From contig CAJFNF010000049.1 in the NCBI GenBank assembly GCA_904394215.1, forward strand, positions 1-32,132: a stretch of DNA of 32,132 nt, given 5' to 3'. Under the pieces are notes generated by a model. It saw only the letters and a list, made by a program, of their open reading frames with translations. It had not been told where the DNA came from and searched no databases. Positions within the stretch are counted from its first letter, which is position 1, and the number at the start of each line of letters is the position of its first letter. Below are positions 17,671 through 25,671 of the stretch, piece by piece. The DNA comes from an uncultured Faecalibacterium sp. GTDB lineage: Bacteria; Bacillota; Clostridia; Oscillospirales; Ruminococcaceae. A program made the translations under genes and the position numbers.

Positions 17671-18510
17671 TTAGTGGGCGGGGGAGAAGTCGGTGGGGGC
17701 GACCCAGCCGTCCTGGTCCAGGACCTGGCGCATGATGCGGACCACTCCCTGGTCCCAGTGGGGCGGCGCCAGGAAGGGGACACGGTCCCGGAGATCCCGG
17801 CTCCCGTTGGCCACCAGGAACCCATACTTGGCCGTGCAGAGCATCTCGGCATCGTTGTAGGTGTCCCCAAAGGCCATCAGGTTGGCCGGCTGCAGGCCCA
17901 GGCTGCGGCCCAAAGCCCGCAGGGCTGCGCCCTTGTCTACGCCGTGGTTCATGATGTCCACCCAGTTGGGCCCCGCTACCGCCACCGAAAACCGCTGGCC
18001 GTAGAGTTTGCCGTAGGTCTTGCTGTAGGCCTCCTGGGCGTTGCCCCGGGGCAGGTAGATGGTGTACTTGTCGGCCGCCACGTCCAGGGCCGTCAGGTCC
18101 TCCACATAGGTGACACGGGTGTAAAACTGGCTCATCACCCGGCCGTAATTCTGGTACTGCTGCTCCACATAGGCGCTTTCCAGCCCGCAGAGGACGCCTA
18201 CGTCCCCCGCTTCCCGGGTGGCACGGGCCATTTCGCGGTAGTCTGCCGCCGGCATCCGGGACTGGTAAATGTCCCGGCCCCGCCAGCGGATGGCGCCGCC
18301 GTTGTCCCCGATCAGGGCCATATGATCCCGCAGGTCTGCAAACATGGCCTCCAGGGTATACAGGGGCCGGCCGCTGGCTGCGGCAAAGTAGATGCCGCAT
18401 TCCTCCAGCGCCCGGACCAGCCGGGCAAACCCCTCGGGCAGATGCCCGTTTTCATCCAGCAGGGTGTAATCCATATCCGAGGCGATCAGGCCGATGTGGT
18501 CACGGTCCAT
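17671..18510 (-). CDS. HAD-superfamily phosphatase, Cof-type
   Basis: This 279-residue cytoplasmic phosphatase of the Cof subfamily usually acts on sugar phosphates or other small phosphomonoesters. Motif I is ASDMDYTLLD, with the nucleophile and general acid aspartates. Motif II is in AAASGRP, the motif III lysine in NHGVDKGAAL, and motif IV is GDTYNDAEML. A Cof-type cap domain lies at about 80-195. I prefer ATG 18510 (GGGGGC at 7 nt) over a TTG five codons upstream. It lies 37 nt behind the GH25 gene on the same strand, with a small CCGCAC/GTGCGG hairpin between them, so cotranscription is likely. Substrate unknown. Confidence 0.92.
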   Translation of the reverse strand: MDRDHIGLIASDMDYTLLDENGHLPEGFARLVRALEECGIYFAAASGRPLYTLEAMFADLRDHMALIGDNGGAIRWRGRDIYQSRMPAADYREMARATREAGDVGVLCGLESAYVEQQYQNYGRVMSQFYTRVTYVEDLTALDVAADKYTIYLPRGNAQEAYSKTYGKLYGQRFSVAVAGPNWVDIMNHGVDKGAALRALGRSLGLQPANLMAFGDTYNDAEMLCTAKYGFLVANGSRDLRDRVPFLAPPHWDQGVVRIMRQVLDQDGWVAPTDFSPAH

Positions 18511-18547
18511 AGCGTTTGCCCCCAACTGTCCGCACAGGGTGCGGCTG

Positions 18548-20011
18548 TTATCCCATGTAGCTGATGTTCAAATCCAAACCGCTGCTGCTGACGCCGCTGA
18601 GGGTGCCGGTACAGCTGCCCTGCCAGATGTCGCAGTTCATGCTGGGTGCGCTGATGCCATAGTGGGCATTCCAGATCCGGTACCCCTTCAGGGCCGACAG
18701 GTCCAGATGGTTCTGGAACCAGCTGGTGGATGCGTAGACGCCCGGCTCGTAGCCGTACTTCTTCAGCTCCTCGCAGAAGGCCACTGCACAGGCGGTGCGC
18801 TGGGCCTTGGTCAGGTTGTCGGCCCGGCCGGTGTGGGAGGAAGTGCTGTACTCGCTGTCAAAGAACACCGGGTAATCCAGCTTCCGGCCGTTCAGCACAT
18901 AGGCGCAGGCAAAAGCTTCTTCCCGCGCCTCATCCTCGTTGATGGCCTGGCTGAAGATGTAGACGCCCACCTTCAGGCCCGCCGCCTTGGCGCCGGACAG
19001 ATGGCTCTCAAACATGGAATCCAGCACCAGGGCGCCGCTGCCGTAGCCGCGGTAGCCGATGCGGATGATGACAAAGGAAGCACCGGCAGCCTTGACCTTT
19101 TTCCAGTCCACCTTCTGCTGGTAGCGGGAAACGTCAATGCCGAAGGTCACGTTGTCCTGGCGGACGCCGTTGGCGTCGAAGTAGTAAATCTTGTCGTCAA
19201 TGGTCTGCAGGCCGGTGACCTTCTGATGGGTGGTGGCGTCGTAATAGTAGGTCTTGCCCCCCTCGGTCCGCCAGCCGGAATAGGCCGGGGTTTCCTTCTC
19301 GGGGAACAGCCAGTTGAACAGCCAGTTGAAGAACCAGGTGAAGCAGTTTTCCTTGTCCCAGTCGATGCTCTGGTTTTCCAGGGCCAGGCTGAACTGCTCA
19401 GGGGTCAGGGTAATCTGGCCGTTCTTGTCGGGGGTAATGGTGGTGGCCTCATAGCGGGCCGCCAGCGGGTCCTCCTGGGCCAGGGCGTCGGTCATCTCCT
19501 GCCAGACAGTGCCGTTTTCGGCGGCGAAGGCCACAGCCTCACCCGCCGCAGGCAGGCTGTTTTCCTCGGCAGAAGGGGCCGCAGCCTGCTGGGTCCCGGT
19601 CGGGGCAGGCTCGGCGGGCTGAACCGCTTCCTCCGCGGACTGGGCTGTGTCGGCCTGGCCGGCTGCCGGCTCCCGGGCCGGCTGGGCCTCAGGCTGGGCA
19701 GGCTCGGCGGGCTGGGCCTCGGCTTCTGCCTGCCCTCCATCAGCCTGGTCCGGGGTCTCTGCAGGGGCTTCCTGGGCACCGGCAGTCTCCTGTTCCTGCT
19801 CGGCGAGCTGGGCCTCTTGGGTTGCGCTCTCTTCTTTATAAGTAGCCACAGGCTCCACCAGGAGCGCCTGGGGCTCAAAAAGGGACGCCGCAAAACCGGC
19901 GGCCCCTGTCACAGTCAAGGTCAGAGCGATAACCAGCGCTGCAGCGCACTGGCCCAGATCGCGGCCCTTTCCTGATTTTCTTGAAAACAAGGTCGAAATC
20001 TTCCGTCTCAT
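18548..20011 (-). CDS. Membrane-anchored GH25 muramidase with wall-binding repeats
   Basis: This 487-residue surface lysozyme has a basic N-terminus, one hydrophobic segment (CAAALVIALTLTVTGAAGF), and a long Glu/Gln/Ala/Pro-rich linker at about 55-165. A hydrophobic aromatic stretch follows (FTWFFNWLFNWLF), then a choline-binding-like repeat pair (GWRTEGGKTYYYD, then KIYYFDANG). The C-terminal GH25 domain begins at GIDVSRYQ and has the catalytic strand PVFFDSEYS. It probably acts in wall remodelling or predation on other cells. I start at ATG 20011, which has GGAGG upstream at a long 14-nt spacing. ATG 20032 is in frame but would leave a leader of about 14 nt without ribosome binding site. 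Confidence 0.9.
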   Translation of the reverse strand: MRRKISTLFSRKSGKGRDLGQCAAALVIALTLTVTGAAGFAASLFEPQALLVEPVATYKEESATQEAQLAEQEQETAGAQEAPAETPDQADGGQAEAEAQPAEPAQPEAQPAREPAAGQADTAQSAEEAVQPAEPAPTGTQQAAAPSAEENSLPAAGEAVAFAAENGTVWQEMTDALAQEDPLAARYEATTITPDKNGQITLTPEQFSLALENQSIDWDKENCFTWFFNWLFNWLFPEKETPAYSGWRTEGGKTYYYDATTHQKVTGLQTIDDKIYYFDANGVRQDNVTFGIDVSRYQQKVDWKKVKAAGASFVIIRIGYRGYGSGALVLDSMFESHLSGAKAAGLKVGVYIFSQAINEDEAREEAFACAYVLNGRKLDYPVFFDSEYSTSSHTGRADNLTKAQRTACAVAFCEELKKYGYEPGVYASTSWFQNHLDLSALKGYRIWNAHYGISAPSMNCDIWQGSCTGTLSGVSSSGLDLNISYMG

Positions 20012-20054
20012 TCCGTTTTGCTCAGCCTCCATTACATCCGAAATGTGTGCTCTA

Positions 20055-20084
20055 AGTATACACCAGAATGCGCTCTGCCGTCAA
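20055..20084 (-). promoter_or_regulatory. Promoter of the GH25 muramidase gene
   Basis: Minus strand TTGACG (20079-20084) and TATACT (20055-20060), 18 bp apart. Confidence 0.7.
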
Positions 20085-20241
20085 TCTTGAATGGGGTCCG
20101 CGGGGACGTGCCGCAGCCGTCCCCGCTGCCGGCCCGTCTGCTCCGGTCAGGATGCACTGGCTCTAAAACGCTTCAGGAGCCAGAATCATTGCACGATTTT
20201 CCGGCAATTTCTGGCAGATCGCCCAAATTATGGTTTCCTTC
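20085..20241. other. Divergent spacer with two hairpins
   Basis: Between the GH25 and PTS_EIIC-like promoters lie two inverted repeats: GCGGGGACG/CGTCCCCGC (20100-20126) and CTGGCTC/GAGCCAG (20157-20183). Neither has a T-run. No gene is seen. Confidence 0.5.
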
Positions 20242-20270
20242 TTGCTGTCTTGACACCTGTATGGTATACT
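20242..20270 (+). promoter_or_regulatory. Promoter of the PTS_EIIC-like gene
   Basis: TTGCTG (20242-20247) and TATACT (20265-20270), 17 bp apart. A TTGACA inside the spacer is too close to the -10 to serve it. Confidence 0.6.
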
Positions 20271-20337
20271 GTTTGCCGCCTGATGCAGAACATTTGGGGG
20301 CCACCATCGGCCCGTGGACCGGAAAGGCGGTAAAAAG

Positions 20338-21396
20338 ATGGAAAATGTGAAAGATTTCTTAAAACGAAAAGATATTGTGATTACACCCCAGCGGTACCTG
20401 ATTGAGGCGCTGGGTGCCATGGCCCAGGGCCTGTTTGCCAGCCTGCTGATCGGCACCATCCTGAACACCCTGGGCCAGCAGCTGGGGGTGGAGGCCCTGA
20501 CCACCATCGGCGGCTACGCCTCTGCCATGAGCGGCCCCGCCATGGCCTGCGCCATCGGCTGCGCCCTCCATGCCCCTAACCTGGTGCTGTTCAGCCTGGT
20601 GACGGTGGGCTGGGCTTCCAACTCCCTGGGCGGGGCGGGCGGCCCGCTGGCCGTCCTGCTGATCGCCATTGTGGCCGCTGAGCTGGGCAAGGCCGTCAGC
20701 AAGGAGACCAAAATCGACATCCTGGTGACCCCGCTGGTGACCATCTTTGCCGGGGTGGCCCTGGCCCTGCTGATTGCCGCCCCCATCGGCGAGGCCGCCA
20801 ACCAGGTGGGCACCCTGATTATGTGGGCCACCGAGCAGTCGCCCCTGATCATGGGCATCCTGGTGTCGGTGATTGTGGGTGTGGCCCTGACCCTGCCCAT
20901 CTCCTCGGCGGCCATCTGCGCCGCCCTGGGCCTCACCGGCCTGGCCGGCGGCGCCGCTGTGGCGGGCTGCTGCGCCCAGATGGTGGGCTTTGCGGTGATG
21001 AGCTACCGTGAAAACGGCGTGGGCGGCCTGGTGAGCCAGGGCCTGGGCACCAGCATGCTCCAGATGGGCAACATCGTCCGCAACCCCCGGATCTGGATCG
21101 CCCCCACCCTGGCCAGCGCCATCACCGGCCCTCTGGCCACCTGCCTGTTCCACTTCCAGATGAACGGCGCCGCGGTTTCCTCCGGCATGGGCACCTGCGG
21201 CCTGGTGGGCCCCATCGGCGTCTACACCGGCTGGGTCAGCGACATGGCCTCCGGGGCCAAGGCCGCCATCACCCCCTGGGACTGGGCCGCCATGGTGCTG
21301 CTCTGCTTTGTGCTGCCCGCCCTGCTCAGCGTCCTGTTCTGTGAGATCGAGCGGAAAATGGGCTGGATCAAAGAGGGGGACCTGAAGCTGAACTGA
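20338..21396 (+). CDS. PTS_EIIC_2 / PfoR-like membrane protein
   Basis: The 352-residue protein has 8-10 hydrophobic segments rich in Gly and Ala. Its sequence style (GAMAQGLFASLLIGTILNTLG, IGGYASAMSGPAMACAIGCAL, then TGPLATCLFHFQMNGAAVSSGMGTCGLVGPIGVYTGW) matches the PTS_EIIC_2 family, which includes the perfringolysin regulator-like PfoR proteins. No EIIA or EIIB gene is near and no phosphorylation site is visible, so sugar transport by a complete PTS is unproven. ATG 20338 follows GGAAAGGCGG. The gene stands alone with its own promoter and terminator. Confidence 0.85.
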   Translation: MENVKDFLKRKDIVITPQRYLIEALGAMAQGLFASLLIGTILNTLGQQLGVEALTTIGGYASAMSGPAMACAIGCALHAPNLVLFSLVTVGWASNSLGGAGGPLAVLLIAIVAAELGKAVSKETKIDILVTPLVTIFAGVALALLIAAPIGEAANQVGTLIMWATEQSPLIMGILVSVIVGVALTLPISSAAICAALGLTGLAGGAAVAGCCAQMVGFAVMSYRENGVGGLVSQGLGTSMLQMGNIVRNPRIWIAPTLASAITGPLATCLFHFQMNGAAVSSGMGTCGLVGPIGVYTGWVSDMASGAKAAITPWDWAAMVLLCFVLPALLSVLFCEIERKMGWIKEGDLKLN

Positions 21397-21424
21397 CAGC
21401 CCTCCCCTGACCGCGCATCCCCCA

Positions 21425-21460
21425 AGCCTCTGCCCCAGCCTTTGGGGCGGAGGCTTTTTT
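21425..21460 (+). terminator. Terminator after the PTS_EIIC-like gene
   Basis: GCCTCTGCCCC / GGGGCGGAGGC stem followed by T6. Confidence 0.9.
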
Positions 21461-21738
21461 CGCCCCCTTGTCAGATCGCCCGTCTGTATAAATATCTCCT
21501 TTTATACAGCCAGCAGAAAACAATGGGCGGACGCTGTTTTTGCCTTGTTTTGGCATTTCCGGCCTTTATACGCGCTTTTTTGCAGGATTCACAAAAAATT
21601 CATACCTAACTCATAATCCGTCTCTATTTTTCTGATAGAAGAGTAGTGAGCCTCCTGCCGGCCCGCCGCAGGGCCGAAAAAACCAGACTTTTGCGCCGGT
21701 ATATGCATAAATTTTACCTTCCAACCGCAAAAAGCATC
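21461..21738. other. AT-rich non-coding interval before the tat operon
   Basis: Contains the inverted repeat CTGTATAAA-N8-TTTATACAG (21484-21509). A weak promoter-like pair is TTCACA near 21590 with CATAAT near 21613. No coding signal is seen, and base composition is clearly more AT-rich than the flanks. Confidence 0.45.
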
Positions 21739-21767
21739 TGGTCAAGACCAGCGGATTATGCTATACT
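21738..21767 (+). promoter_or_regulatory. Likely tat operon promoter with overlapping palindrome
   Basis: A TATACT -10 (21762-21767) lies 17 bp after TGGTCA (21739-21744). The perfect palindrome CTGGTC-AA-GACCAG (21738-21751) covers the -35, as an operator would. The leader to the first tat gene is about 115 nt and contains GGCCGGC/GCCGGC complementary arms. Confidence 0.5.
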
Positions 21768-21888
21768 TGCTGTGTCCGCAATTTGGCCGGCACCTGGAAT
21801 CCCCGGGGCCGGCACAGGCGGGGCATATCAATGCAGTCAAAGCAGCCGGTTTCCGGCCGGCCAGGAGACGGAAAGGAATCGTGTAAAC

Positions 21889-22440
21889 ATGAAGATCGGA
21901 TTTACCGAGCTGGTCGTCATCGTGATCGTGGCGTTTATATTCATCGGCCCCAGCCAGATGCCGGAATACGCACGCAAGCTGGGCAAGATGCTCCGCGATC
22001 TGCGCAAGTACACCAGCACCGCGTCCAAAGATATTCAGGAGAACATCGTTGAGCCGCTGAACGAGATCCAGCAGCCCCTGAAGGAGGCCATCTCCCCCCT
22101 GACGGATATCAAAAAGGATCTGGACAACAGTGTCAAGGACGTGACCAAGAGCTTTGCCGGCATCGGCAAGACCAGCAAGGACGAGGCTGAGGCCCAGGCT
22201 GCTGCCGCCGAGGAACCGGTGGAAGAGCTGGAGGAACTGAGCGAGGAGACCCCCGCCGTCCCTGAGGCCCAGGCTGCGCCGGCAGCTGCCGAAGCTGCCC
22301 CTGAAGCCGAGGCTGCACCCGCCGCTGCTGAAGCCGCCCCTGCCGCCGAGGCTGCACCCGCTGCCGAGGCTCCGGCCGAGCCCGCCGCAGCACCCGCCGA
22401 GGCTCCGGCCGAAACCGACAAGACCAGCGCTTCGGTTTAA
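21889..22440 (+). CDS. TatA/TatB-like translocase subunit with long Ala/Glu/Pro tail
   Basis: The 183-residue protein begins with a TatA/B-type membrane helix and hinge (FTELVVIVIVAFIFIGPSQMPEYARKLGKML). An amphipathic region and a charged helical stretch follow to about residue 100 (IVEPLNEIQQPLKEAISPL). The last 75 residues are almost only Ala, Glu and Pro. In Tat systems such subunits form or recruit the channel for folded proteins. Length and extended helices suggest a TatB-like role, with the next gene as TatA, but this is inference. GGAAAGG lies upstream. It heads a three-gene operon. Confidence 0.85.
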   Translation: MKIGFTELVVIVIVAFIFIGPSQMPEYARKLGKMLRDLRKYTSTASKDIQENIVEPLNEIQQPLKEAISPLTDIKKDLDNSVKDVTKSFAGIGKTSKDEAEAQAAAAEEPVEELEELSEETPAVPEAQAAPAAAEAAPEAEAAPAAAEAAPAAEAAPAAEAPAEPAAAPAEAPAETDKTSASV

Positions 22441-22535
22441 GCCCCAGTCCATCAACCCTGCAGCAAGCCGCAGAACGCGGCTGTGTAGACTAGTGTGACG
22501 GGCCCTGAGCCCGGAAAGTAAAAAGGAGAATTTCT

Positions 22536-22727
22536 ATGAAGATCGGCACTACTGAAATTGTCATGATTCTGATCGTCGTCCTGATCATCTTTGGACCCAA
22601 GAACCTGCCCAAGCTGGGCAAGATGTTCGGCCAGACCATGAAGGGCTTCAAGGAAGGCATCGACGACGATGATAACGCCGCCAAGAAGACTGAGACCAAG
22701 ACCGACAGCAAGAACGACGAGGAGTAA
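22536..22727 (+). CDS. tatA: Twin-arginine translocase subunit TatA
   Basis: This short 63-residue protein has the canonical TatA layout: N-terminal helix TEIVMILIVVLIIFGPKNLP with the FG-P hinge, the amphipathic helix KLGKMFGQTMKGFKEG, and a charged Lys/Asp/Glu tail. AAAAAGGAG lies upstream. Its stop is 2 nt before the tatC start. With the preceding TatA/B-like gene and tatC it makes a minimal Tat translocon. Confidence 0.95.
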   Translation: MKIGTTEIVMILIVVLIIFGPKNLPKLGKMFGQTMKGFKEGIDDDDNAAKKTETKTDSKNDEE

Positions 22728-22729
22728 TT

Positions 22730-23530
22730 GTGGCCACGAAATTTAAGCACAGAAAAGGCGCTGAGGAGATGGGCGACGACGGCAGCATGACGCTGAGCGG
22801 CCATCTGAGGGAGCTGCGCAACCGCGTGGTGATCTGTGCGGTCATCTATATCGTGGCAGCCGTCGGTTTCCTGGCCATCGCTGACCAGCTGATCGACTTT
22901 CTGACGGCCATGGCCGACGGAGCGTACAACTTCATCTCCATTGACCCCCAGGAAAAGCTGATCCAGTATTTCCGGGTCGCCTTGCTGGCCGCTCTGGTGG
23001 TCACCATCCCCTTCATCGCTTACCATGTATACGCCTTTGCCAAGCCCGGCCTGAAAAAGAGCGAGAGCTTTTTCTTCGGCCTGGTGCTGGTGATGGGCCT
23101 GGGCCTGTTTGTGGTGGGCGTGCTGTTCGCCTACTTCATCTCGCTGCCCTTCATGCTCAACTTTATGGGCACCCTGGCCGGCGCAGATTACATTGTCCAG
23201 ACCACCAGTATTGCCAGCTACATCAGTTTCTGCATCACCATCTTTTTGATCTTCGGTGCGGTCTTTGAGATGCCGCTGGTGGTCATCATCCTGGCCCGGA
23301 TGGGCATTGTCAGCCCCCAGCTGATGAAGAAGGCCCGCGGCGTCATGATCGTCCTGATCTTCTTTGTGGCGGCTGTCATTACTCCGCCCGATATCGTCTC
23401 CCAGACCATGGTGGCTCTGCCCATGTGCCTGCTGTATGTTATCAGCACGTACCTGTGCAAGATCTTCTACAAGAAGCCTCTGCTGGGCGGGGACGACGAC
23501 GAAGACGAGGAAGAGGAAGAGGAAGACTGA
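22730..23530 (+). CDS. tatC: Twin-arginine translocase subunit TatC
   Basis: The polytopic receptor of the Tat pathway for twin-arginine signal peptides; 266 residues with six membrane segments. Seen are the N-terminal LSGHLRELRNRV (the HLxELRxR hallmark), the conserved cytoplasmic loop FAKPGLKKSESFF with its glutamate, and VFEMPLVVIILARMGIVSP. It ends in an acidic tail of Asp and Glu. The start is GTG 22730 behind GAGGAG. An internal ATG at MGDDGSM is possible but less well placed. Confidence 0.95.
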   Translation: MATKFKHRKGAEEMGDDGSMTLSGHLRELRNRVVICAVIYIVAAVGFLAIADQLIDFLTAMADGAYNFISIDPQEKLIQYFRVALLAALVVTIPFIAYHVYAFAKPGLKKSESFFFGLVLVMGLGLFVVGVLFAYFISLPFMLNFMGTLAGADYIVQTTSIASYISFCITIFLIFGAVFEMPLVVIILARMGIVSPQLMKKARGVMIVLIFFVAAVITPPDIVSQTMVALPMCLLYVISTYLCKIFYKKPLLGGDDDEDEEEEEED

Positions 23531-23556
23531 TCCCCGCGCCCATACAAATACGACAA

Positions 23557-23606
23557 AACCCGGCAGACGGGCGGTGCAAACCGCTGTCTGCCGGGTTCTT
23601 TTTATC
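23557..23606. terminator. Terminator between tatC and the flavoprotein gene
   Basis: AACCCGGCAGAC / GTCTGCCGGGTT is a perfect 12-bp stem followed by CTTTTTAT on the plus strand and preceded by A-rich sequence. It may serve both converging operons. Confidence 0.88.
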
Positions 23607-23609
23607 GGT

Positions 23610-24839
23610 TTAGTTTTTGGCGGCCGACCGGCCTGCCGTCAGGCCCGAGCCGAAGGCCCAGTGGAGGTTAAAGCCGCCGCAACTGCCGGCACAGTCCAGG
23701 GTTTCCCCCACAAAATACAGCCCGCGGCAGCCCTTCAGCTGGAAATCCGGCTCCAGCTCTTCCAGGGACAGACCGCCGCCGGTGGTCTGGGCCTGCTTCC
23801 AGCCGCAGAGGGTGGGGTTTTCAAACCGCCAGTCCTTGCACCGGGCCGCCAGGGCCTGCCAGTGGTCGGGCCCGGCCTGGGCCGGGCTGCCCAGGCCGGC
23901 GGCGGCCCAGAGGGCATCCCCCAGGCGCTGGTCCAGCAGCCCCTGCCAGAAGGTCCCGGGGCGGGGCAGGCCGGCGGCACGGCGGGCAAACAGCCCGGCC
24001 AGGGCCGGGACATCCCGGTCGGGGAACAGGTCCACCGCCAGGGCAGGCTGTTGCGGGCCACGGCCCGGGGCCAGCAGCCCCGACAGCTGCATCACGCAGA
24101 TCCCCGACAGGCCATAATTTGCAAACTGGATCTCCCCTTTTTCCCGGGCCAGGGGCTTGTCCCCATCCAGCAGGGCGACGGTGCCCCGGACCCGGATCCC
24201 CGACAGCTTTTGCAGCAGAGCCGGGTCCCCGCAGCGCAGAGGGGTCAGGCAGGGGTAGAGGGGTTCGCATTTGCCCCCGCACCGCCTGGCCAGGGCAGGG
24301 CCAAAGCCGCCGGTGCCAAACTGGGGCCCGGCGCTGCCTCCCAGGGCGCAGATCACCCGGTCCGCCGTCAGCAGCTGGCGCTTTCCTTCCTGTTCCACCT
24401 GGACGGCGTAGCGGCGGCCCTTCTGGCCCAGTTCCAGGATCCGGCAGCCGGTGCGGGACTGGATCCCCAGGGCTTCCACCCACTGCAGCAGCAGGCCGGT
24501 GAGGTCGGCGGCCTGGTTGGAGTAGGGGTACAGCCGGCCCTCCTCATCGGTGCGGGTCACCAGGCCCAGCCGCTCCCACCAGCCCAGCACATCGGCCTGG
24601 TCAATCACCCCCAGCAGGGCCGCCAAGGCCCCGGGGGCTGCGGTAAAATACCGGCCGGGATCGCTGCTGGCGGCGTTGTCCAGATTGCACCGGCCGTTGC
24701 CAGTGGCCAGCAGCTTTTTGCCGGGGGCGGGGTTCTGGTCCACCAGGGTCACACGGACCCCCTTGCCGCCGGTCTGGGCTGCGCCGATGGCGGCGGCCAG
24801 CCCCGAGGCACCCCCGCCCAGTATCAGGATTTCTTTCAT
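23610..24839 (-). CDS. BaiN/HI0933-family FAD-dependent oxidoreductase
   Basis: This 409-residue flavoprotein begins with the FAD-binding motif ILILGGGASGLAAAIGAA and has the family signature PGKKLLATGNGRCNLDN. The C-terminal FAD-binding segment is GLYFVGETLDCAGSCGGFNLHWAFGSGLTAG. The family (HI0933, YhiN, BaiN) has few assigned functions; some members reduce unsaturated bile acid intermediates. It lies 58 nt downstream of the DUF4130 gene, same strand, and is probably the last gene of the S24-repressor operon. An electron-donor role for the radical-SAM enzyme is conceivable but only inference. Confidence 0.88.
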   Translation of the reverse strand: MKEILILGGGASGLAAAIGAAQTGGKGVRVTLVDQNPAPGKKLLATGNGRCNLDNAASSDPGRYFTAAPGALAALLGVIDQADVLGWWERLGLVTRTDEEGRLYPYSNQAADLTGLLLQWVEALGIQSRTGCRILELGQKGRRYAVQVEQEGKRQLLTADRVICALGGSAGPQFGTGGFGPALARRCGGKCEPLYPCLTPLRCGDPALLQKLSGIRVRGTVALLDGDKPLAREKGEIQFANYGLSGICVMQLSGLLAPGRGPQQPALAVDLFPDRDVPALAGLFARRAAGLPRPGTFWQGLLDQRLGDALWAAAGLGSPAQAGPDHWQALAARCKDWRFENPTLCGWKQAQTTGGGLSLEELEPDFQLKGCRGLYFVGETLDCAGSCGGFNLHWAFGSGLTAGRSAAKN

Positions 24840-24897
24840 CTCGCCCGACCTCCTGTTGTGTTGCTGGCTTCAGTATACCATAGCCCCGGCTGCCAAA

Positions 24898-25671
24898 TCA
24901 AACCTGATCCCGCAGCTCGGTGAGGTCGGCCCAATACCGCTTGGGGCAGTTGTTCCGACGGCACCGCTCATTCCGGCGGCCCGCAATGGCCAGGGTGTCA
25001 TAGAACTGTTTCCACAGCTTCTGATATTCCGACTCGGCGGCGTCGGGTTCGGGCAGGGACAGGGGGGCGGTGACCCGCTCCAAACGGGTCTGCCCCGCCT
25101 GATGCAGCAGGGCTTCCCGGTGGGTGGCGTCATAAATCAGAAAATCTTCTCCCCCCAGCCGGGCGCAGAAAAAAGGCCGCAGCAGGGGCAGAACGTGGTT
25201 TTTGGGGTGGATCACCGCGCCCAGCATCCCCTGGCTCTCCTCAAACCGGACAAAGCCCCGGTATTTTTCCGCCTCCCACTCCACGCTGCGCACCAGCCCC
25301 TGGGCCTGGGCCACCTCGGGGCGGCCCAGCTGCCGGAGGGCTGCCGGGCCCTTTCCAAACCCGTGGTGGAGGTACCGCAGCAGGACCAGCTCTTTATCCG
25401 GCTGCCCCGACAGGAAGCCGATGGCCGCCGTTTTGGAGGCAGCAGGGCCCAGCTTTTCCCGGATGCCCCGCCGGACCCGGCCCGCCCGGCCGGCATCGGT
25501 GACAATCTCCCGCGCCGGGCAGAGGGAGGGCTGTTCCTCCTCCGGGGGCCAGATGGCAAAGGGCAGTTCCCGCCGGGCAAAGCTCTCAAAGACGCAGCTG
25601 AAAAAGCCGGCCAGGCTGCCGTCGTAGCAGTAGATGACGTCGGCTTCCCTCACAGGGTGTTGGCCAGACAT
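24898..25671 (-). CDS. TIGR03915/DUF4130-family DNA metabolism protein
   Basis: The 257-residue protein matches the family labelled probable DNA metabolism protein: start VIYCYDGSLAGFFSCVFESF, middle VRRGIREKLGP and HHGFGKGPAALRQLG, then WEAEKYRGFVRFEE and a C-terminal RYWADLTEL preceded by two cysteines. In other bacteria the domain is fused to uracil-DNA glycosylase-like (UdgX-type) modules or sits beside the TIGR03916 radical-SAM protein. Here it stands alone and overlaps that gene by 22 nt. ATG 25671 follows AGGAGGAGG. Biochemical function is not known to me. Confidence 0.88.
   Translation of the reverse strand: MSGQHPVREADVIYCYDGSLAGFFSCVFESFARRELPFAIWPPEEEQPSLCPAREIVTDAGRAGRVRRGIREKLGPAASKTAAIGFLSGQPDKELVLLRYLHHGFGKGPAALRQLGRPEVAQAQGLVRSVEWEAEKYRGFVRFEESQGMLGAVIHPKNHVLPLLRPFFCARLGGEDFLIYDATHREALLHQAGQTRLERVTAPLSLPEPDAAESEYQKLWKQFYDTLAIAGRRNERCRRNNCPKRYWADLTELRDQV

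Noticed and set aside
20251-20270. TTGACA and TATACT as one promoter for the PTS_EIIC-like gene
   Set aside because: Only 9 bp separate them. TTGCTG at 17 bp spacing is the workable -35.
22190-22435. Repetitive Ala/Pro/Glu coding stretch as a tandem repeat array or CRISPR
   Set aside because: The repetition is of protein composition in the TatB-like tail; no fixed-length DNA unit or spacer structure exists. No CRISPR array is seen anywhere in the window.
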